Source of the DNA: Chitinophagales bacterium | GTDB lineage: Bacteria; Bacteroidota; Bacteroidia; Chitinophagales; BACL12 | Assembly: GCA_014380545.1 (NCBI GenBank) | Contig: JACMJP010000008.1 | Span: 1 to 21,204 of the forward strand | Length of the DNA: 21,204 nt | Direction of reading: 5' to 3' | Shown here: positions 17,328 to 21,204 of the stretch, piece after piece | Numbering within the stretch: the stretch's first letter is position 1 | How the letters are laid out: every line of letters begins with the position of its first letter | The notes under the pieces: generated by a model | What the model saw: the letters and a program-made list of their open reading frames with translations, nothing else | Database searches by the model: none | What the model was told of the DNA's origin: nothing | Position numbers and translations under genes: made by a program

Positions 17328-18608
17328 ATGAAAAACTTTGTAGAAGAATTACGTTGGAGAGGAATGCTGTTCGATATAATGCCTGGCACGGAAGACTTTT
17401 TAAATAAAGAAATGGTGAAAGGATATATTGGTTTTGATCCTACTGCTGATTCTCTTGGGGTTGGTAATATGGTTCAGGTAATGACTTTATTGCATTTTCA
17501 AAATTGCGGGCATAAGCCAATTGCTTTAATTGGCGGTGCCACAGGAATGGTTGGTGATCCTTCAGGAAAAAGTGCTGAAAGAAATTTACTAGATGAAGAA
17601 ACATTAAAGTACAACATAGCATGTCAGAAAAAACAAGTGGAGCGATTTCTTGATTTTAATGTATCAGGGAATGCAGCAGAAATAGTAAATAATTATGACT
17701 GGATGAAAGAATTTTCTTTCCTTGATTTTTTACGGGATGTTGGAAAACATATTACCATCAGCTACATGATGGCAAAAGACTCGGTGCAAACAAGATTGGA
17801 TAAAGGAATTTCATTTACTGAATTTACGTATCAGTTATTGCAGGGATATGATTTTTATTATTTGTGGAAACACCATGGTGTAATGTTGCAAATCGGTGGC
17901 AGCGATCAATGGGGAAATATTACAACGGGTAATGAATTAATAAGAAGAAAAGATGGAGGAGAAGCTTATGCTATTTGTACTCCGTTAATTAAAAAAGCAG
18001 ACGGGACTAAATTCGGTAAAACAGAAGAGGGAAATATCTGGCTTGACCCCAAAAGAACATCGCCTTATAAGTTTTATCAATTTTGGTTACAGACAAGTGA
18101 TGCTGATGCTGAAATCTATATTAAAATATTTACTCTGTTCGATAAAGAAAAGATTGAATTAATAATTGCAGATCATAAAACACAACCTCATTTGCGCTTA
18201 TTACAAAAAGAACTGGCAAAGGATATTACTGTGAGAGTGCATAGTGAGGAAGATTATAACAATGCAGTGAAAGCAAGCGAAATTTTATTTGGTAAATCAA
18301 CTAAAGAAAATTTTGAACAATTAAGTGAAACATTATTTCTTGAGATATTTGAAGGTGTTCCACAATTTAATATAAATAAAAGTGTACTCAATGATGGAAT
18401 TTTATTAGCTGACCTGCTAACAGATTCAACACAAGCGTTGCCATCAAAAGGAGAATTCCGCAGAGCAGTAAAAGAAAATTCATTGAGCATTAATAAAGAA
18501 AAAATAACAGATGCTGAGAAAAAAATCTCAGCATCTGATCTTATTAACGGAAAATATTTATTGGTTAAAAGAGGAAAATCAGAAAATTATTTATTGATTG
18601 CAGAATAA
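17328..18608 (+). CDS. tyrS: Tyrosyl-tRNA synthetase (class I, variant HIGH motif)
   Basis: TyrRS charges tRNA-Tyr with tyrosine in the cytosol. The ATG at 17328 gives 426 residues and the typical start MKNFVEELRWRGML; the six-codon extension from GTG 17310 is excluded by the promoter. The Rossmann core shows GFDPTADSL (35-43), GGATGMVGDPSGK (69-81), YQLLQGYDFYYL (168-179), GSDQWGN (191-197) and the KMSKS-loop equivalent KFGKT (228-232). A C-terminal S4 RNA-binding domain spans about 355-420 (LPSKGEFRRAVKENS ... YLLVKRGK). The oddity is the HIGH motif: it reads Gly44-Val-Gly-Asn47, so the first His, which normally contacts ATP, is Gly. All other sites look intact and there is no frameshift, so the enzyme is probably active. 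The 3' end carries a hairpin that may serve the convergent gene. Confidence 0.95.
   Translation: MKNFVEELRWRGMLFDIMPGTEDFLNKEMVKGYIGFDPTADSLGVGNMVQVMTLLHFQNCGHKPIALIGGATGMVGDPSGKSAERNLLDEETLKYNIACQKKQVERFLDFNVSGNAAEIVNNYDWMKEFSFLDFLRDVGKHITISYMMAKDSVQTRLDKGISFTEFTYQLLQGYDFYYLWKHHGVMLQIGGSDQWGNITTGNELIRRKDGGEAYAICTPLIKKADGTKFGKTEEGNIWLDPKRTSPYKFYQFWLQTSDADAEIYIKIFTLFDKEKIELIIADHKTQPHLRLLQKELAKDITVRVHSEEDYNNAVKASEILFGKSTKENFEQLSETLFLEIFEGVPQFNINKSVLNDGILLADLLTDSTQALPSKGEFRRAVKENSLSINKEKITDAEKKISASDLINGKYLLVKRGKSENYLLIAE
18497..18537 (-). terminator. Likely terminator of the YARHG lipoprotein operon, inside tyrS
   Basis: A perfect 12-bp inverted repeat (CAGATGCTGAGA, 18508-18519, and TCTCAGCATCTG, 18526-18537) encloses a 6-nt loop. 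Read on the minus strand, the stem is followed by TTATTTTTTCTTT, as in a Rho-independent terminator. It is 75 bases past the lipoprotein stop and wholly inside the last 110 bases of the convergent tyrS frame. On the plus strand no T-run follows, so it should not stop tyrS transcription. Confidence 0.75.
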
Positions 18609-18611
18609 AGA

Positions 18612-19520
18612 TCACCTTCCAAATGAATCGTAATATTTTGATGCATGATCTTCAAATCTTTTAAGCAGATCAATATTTTTCTTTTCAATTTCAGTGAGTG
18701 CATTTGTTACGTCAGTTGAAACAGGCATATACCAGTCAACATAATTATCAAACACATAACGCATTCTCCTGTTTTTAAATGAATAACCATGTCTTGCATA
18801 AATTGCATTGCGCATTACTTCAATATCTGCTTTATACATGTTAGATACATCTTTGCTTTTTAAAAGTATTGTGGATGCGTTGAATTTAAAAACATCATTC
18901 GTCAGTTTTTCACCAACATATCCTTCTTCATCAAATGTTCCGTACATCGCATCCCATTGTACACTTTCCGGTAATTCCAGTGCAGGTTCATAAGAAAATT
19001 CTCTTCTTTGCAGTGTATAGGTTCTCTTTGTTACAGCTAAATTTTTATCATTTGCAATCCATTCGCCGGATACTTCTATGTAATCACCATTGATCGTAAA
19101 ATAAAATATGCCGTCATACTTGTCATCACCGGGTTCTTTGGCCGTTACTTCATATGTACTATTTACTTTTTTTGCTGCACCCGTAAACGATCTTTTGTTT
19201 CCGGCAACAACACTATGTCCAAAAATTTTATCGCCTTTTAATGAATCTACTGAAATAGTGATCTTATTTGCATACATGTAATTCTTTGTTTCATCAAATT
19301 GTGCGGCTTCAAACATGCCTGTGTAGTAACTTACAGGTGAATCATACTGCCGCTTTCCATTTTCTTTTACTCCCGCCTCAGTTGCAGGGGTAGTATTTAA
19401 TGAAGCATATTGAACATTGGCAACGCCCGTTTCAGGTTCATCATCGCTGTTGCTGTGCGATGCGGTTTGAGTGCACGATATGAGTGCAGCAAAACCGGAA
19501 ATTAAAATAAACGATCTCAT
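18612..19520 (-). CDS. YARHG-domain lipoprotein
   Basis: The protein has 302 residues with a short lipoprotein signal (lipobox LISC, Cys16). A Ser/Thr/Asp/Glu-rich linker follows (about 17-60), then a beta-rich middle domain (about 62-175) with SYYTGMFEAAQFDETKNYMYANK-like strands ending in KRTYTLQRREF. The YARHG domain closes the protein: VMRNAIYARHGYSF (235-248) followed by FDNYVDWYMP and a C-terminal helix. YARHG domains are found in exported bacterial proteins and are thought to act outside the cytoplasm, possibly in cell-wall or surface binding; no activity is established. Its ATG overlaps the stop of the upstream DUF2306 gene as ATGA, so the two are translationally coupled. Its 3' end lies 3 bp from the tyrS stop. 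The beta-rich middle is not a family I recognise. Confidence 0.86.
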   Translation of the reverse strand: MRSFILISGFAALISCTQTASHSNSDDEPETGVANVQYASLNTTPATEAGVKENGKRQYDSPVSYYTGMFEAAQFDETKNYMYANKITISVDSLKGDKIFGHSVVAGNKRSFTGAAKKVNSTYEVTAKEPGDDKYDGIFYFTINGDYIEVSGEWIANDKNLAVTKRTYTLQRREFSYEPALELPESVQWDAMYGTFDEEGYVGEKLTNDVFKFNASTILLKSKDVSNMYKADIEVMRNAIYARHGYSFKNRRMRYVFDNYVDWYMPVSTDVTNALTEIEKKNIDLLKRFEDHASKYYDSFGR

Positions 19521-20179
19521 TTTTGTATGTATTTAAAAATAATAATTTCTGCTATAATCAAATTTAAAACCCAACCCAACCAGGCGACAATTCTGTAAAC
19601 ATCCATCGGTTGCGGTTCAAATAAATAAACTATGACATACTTCCATGCTCTTAACGTAATTGCCGATAATGTTAGTGCAAAACTGCGGTACATCATTTTT
19701 TTGTGTTCGATAATTTTTTTTTGCCTTGCTTTTATAAATGCCATGAGTGTGAAATAGAACCACAATACTGCCAGTAAACAAAATGCAATTTGAGACAAAA
19801 TTCCACCATTGGCGTATATGCCAATTATAAAACCCGAAGTTGAACCAAATAAAAGGACAGAGAAAACATATATCCTTCCATTGATCCTGTGAAAAGGTTT
19901 ATAGTTTTTTTGAAGGTATTTTGAAAACTGTGTAAAGCCTGCAGGCAAGGCTAAAACTGCAGTAAATACATGTATATAAAATGCAGGCAGGTAAAACGGC
20001 ATGTGAATGTAATCCTGCTTAATATTCAGAAAAGCTGTATCTGTTCCCATCGGTATATATTGCAGAACGATAAGCAGCATGAGATAACAAAAAAATATAT
20101 ATGCAAGTAATAAAATTGCATCTACAAGGGAAAGCCGGAATTTGAATCCTGGTATCAGGGATACCGTGAAAGTTTTCAT
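19517..20179 (-). CDS. DUF2306-family membrane protein
   Basis: This 220-residue integral membrane protein has six to seven predicted helices. The N-terminal helix (about 18-42) leads to a periplasmic or loop segment (TDTAFLNIKQDYIHM). Four further helices carry the pattern of DUF2306 proteins: YIHVFTAVLALPAGFTQF (68-85) with His70, KPFHRINGRIYV (94-105) with His97-Arg98, and EHKKMMYRSFALTLSAITLR (158-177) with His159. The histidines in membrane-adjacent positions suggest haem or metal binding, but no function is established for the family. The gene overlaps the YARHG lipoprotein start by 4 nt. A TAACTTTA element 8 nt before the ATG is a weak promoter candidate, which would separate it from the tRNA-Arg gene upstream. 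Confidence 0.84.
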   Translation of the reverse strand: MKTFTVSLIPGFKFRLSLVDAILLLAYIFFCYLMLLIVLQYIPMGTDTAFLNIKQDYIHMPFYLPAFYIHVFTAVLALPAGFTQFSKYLQKNYKPFHRINGRIYVFSVLLFGSTSGFIIGIYANGGILSQIAFCLLAVLWFYFTLMAFIKARQKKIIEHKKMMYRSFALTLSAITLRAWKYVIVYLFEPQPMDVYRIVAWLGWVLNLIIAEIIIFKYIQK

Positions 20180-20187
20180 TTGCTGTA

Positions 20188-20195
20188 TAAAGTTA
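20188..20195 (-). promoter_or_regulatory. Possible degenerate -7 box before the DUF2306 gene
   Basis: TAACTTTA on the minus strand, one base off TAnnTTTG, ends 8 nt upstream of the ATG. It is identical to the element before the acpH-like gene. No -33 match is seen. Confidence 0.22.
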
Positions 20196-20219
20196 TCTAA
20201 AAATGATACCCGAATTTAG

Positions 20220-20291
20220 TAGCCCTGGTAGGAATCGAACCTACATATCAAGTTCCGGAAACTTGCATTCTATCCATTGAACTACAGAGCC
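20220..20291 (-). tRNA. tRNA-Arg (anticodon CCG)
   Basis: The full cloverleaf can be folded by eye over 72 nt. The acceptor stem is GGCTCTG with CAGGGCT (a G-U first pair), then discriminator A. The D stem is GTTC/GAAT with GG in its loop. The anticodon stem is CAAGT/ACTTG around the loop TTCCGGA (anticodon CCG, reading CGG codons). The T stem is GTAGG/CCTAC around TTCGATT. The 3' CCA is not encoded, as is common in Bacteroidota. It sits between two minus-strand protein genes with no sign of an integrated element. Confidence 0.95.
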
Positions 20292-20357
20292 ATTAATTGT
20301 GCAAAAATAAAATAATTAAACGGTGTTTTAATTTATGCTGTGTATAGAAGATAAAAA

Positions 20358-21204
20358 CTATTCAACAACAATCTTCACATATCCAAAAGCATTTGCCGGT
20401 ATTTCTTCAATTTTTTCTGATGTAACGATGTTGATCTCTTTTACTTCCATGCTTTTTTCGCTGCCTTTTCCCATAAAGCCTGTTTGCCCGGCGCTGCTGT
20501 AAGTATATTCCCCGGTAACAAAATGGATTTCATATTGCGGAACTAAAATATTTTTCATTTGGATTTTCGGCAAATATTTTTTTTCGCCGGCATTATTGAA
20601 ATAAAAAAAATATGTACCGCTATTTTCAATTTTAATTTCTGTACTTAATTGCTTTGCATCATACGGTATCTCATTTGCCATTTGCAATGAATACCAATGG
20701 CATCGGTTAATATTTTTCGTATTAAAAATATTATCATCATATTTTCCTTCCGGTCTGCGGGATGCCCACATCCAGTTGCTCATGAAATTATGCACCAGCA
20801 GCGCACGGAATTCGTTTCTGTATTTGCAAAATATTTCAAAGGTATGCCCGGCATTTGCTATTGTGTTCAGCCAGTATTCCGCAGGCTTATCTCCGAACTC
20901 AGTACAGAATAATAATTTACCCGGCAGTTCTTTTTTGTAATACGCAATAAAGGTTTCAAAATTTTTATCCTGCTTGTAAATCCTGATATATTTTTGAAAT
21001 GCAGAATCCAATTGTTCGTAGTATGTATTTTTTTTAAATGTAATTTGTTTCGGGTGAGCTTGTGCAGCGGTTTTTAATTCTTCAGCAAGATATAAATGCA
21101 CATCGGTACCATTTATTAAATCCCCGGTTTTCTTTACATAATTTATCAGTCCTGTATTCCATGCAGTATGTGTTTTTCTTTTTGGCTCATGTGCTATACA
21201 TAAT
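20358..21204 (-). CDS. Probable glycoside hydrolase, C-terminal part (5' partial)
   Basis: The frame stays open to the right edge, so the start lies outside. The first visible residues are LCIAHEPKRKTHTAWNTG, and the GTG at 21101 is internal. The visible 282 residues look like the second half of a (beta/alpha)8 glycosidase plus a beta domain: GTDVHLYL (strand 6 type, around 21120-21090), LLFCTEFGD (Glu codon 20898-20900) as the candidate nucleophile strand, LLVHNFMSNWMW as the next strand, and a C-terminal sandwich closing with IPANAFGYVKIVVE. This order is the one seen in clan GH-A enzymes such as arabinofuranosidases and xylosidases, but I cannot name the family, and the acid/base region is missing. 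No signal peptide can be judged. It ends 66 bp before tRNA-Arg without an obvious terminator. Confidence 0.6.
   Translation of the reverse strand, partial: LCIAHEPKRKTHTAWNTGLINYVKKTGDLINGTDVHLYLAEELKTAAQAHPKQITFKKNTYYEQLDSAFQKYIRIYKQDKNFETFIAYYKKELPGKLLFCTEFGDKPAEYWLNTIANAGHTFEIFCKYRNEFRALLVHNFMSNWMWASRRPEGKYDDNIFNTKNINRCHWYSLQMANEIPYDAKQLSTEIKIENSGTYFFYFNNAGEKKYLPKIQMKNILVPQYEIHFVTGEYTYSSAGQTGFMGKGSEKSMEVKEINIVTSEKIEEIPANAFGYVKIVVE

Noticed and set aside
18608..18652. Inverted repeat AAGATCA/TGATCTT after tyrS as a tyrS terminator.
   Set aside because: The 7-bp stem has a 31-nt loop and no following T-run, so it is not a convincing terminator.

Overview
The window is AT-rich chromosomal DNA from a member of the Bacteroidota. 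The evidence is a PorU2/PorV2-type pair of the type IX secretion system (found only in this phylum), Bacteroidota-type promoters (a -33 element and a -7 box TAnnTTTG) in front of purM and tyrS, a short single-lobe Ppx/GppA protein, and lipoproteins with typical lipoboxes. An uncultured relative of the Chitinophagales/Sphingobacteriia is my best guess at rank below phylum, but this is inference only. I see no insertion sequence, prophage, CRISPR array or toxin-antitoxin module; the region reads as ordinary core genome.

Left part (1-5453): the C-terminal half of smc (chromosome condensation) enters from the left and converges on a two-gene polyphosphate operon, ppk1-ppx, on the minus strand. 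A perfect hairpin between smc and ppx can serve both strands. Upstream of ppk1 is a minus-strand lipoprotein gene with a strong intrinsic terminator.

Middle (5684-10236): purM (purine synthesis) has its promoter almost touching the ATG. It converges on an EamA-family transporter. ctpA, a periplasmic S41 processing protease with signal peptide and PDZ domain, runs divergently from the transporter and ends in a 12-bp-stem terminator. A 71-residue two-helix membrane protein converges on it.

T9SS block (10297-17174, minus strand): an AcpH-like hydrolase gene, then porV2 (outer-membrane barrel of the PorV/PorQ family) 7 nt later, then the very large porU2 (1670 residues, gingipain-type Cys/His catalytic pair, CARDB/Ig-like repeats and a FlgD-like C-terminal domain). 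PorU2 and PorV2 probably form a surface attachment/sortase complex parallel to canonical PorU-PorV.

Right part (17294-21204): tyrS runs divergently from acpH and has an unusual ATP-binding motif (the first His of HIGH is Gly). Only 3 bp beyond its stop lies the end of a convergent YARHG-domain lipoprotein gene, whose likely terminator is embedded inside the tyrS coding sequence. That lipoprotein is translationally coupled (ATGA) to an upstream DUF2306 membrane protein. A tRNA-Arg(CCG) and the 3' part of a probable glycosidase gene complete the window. No gene-free stretch exceeds 300 bases.
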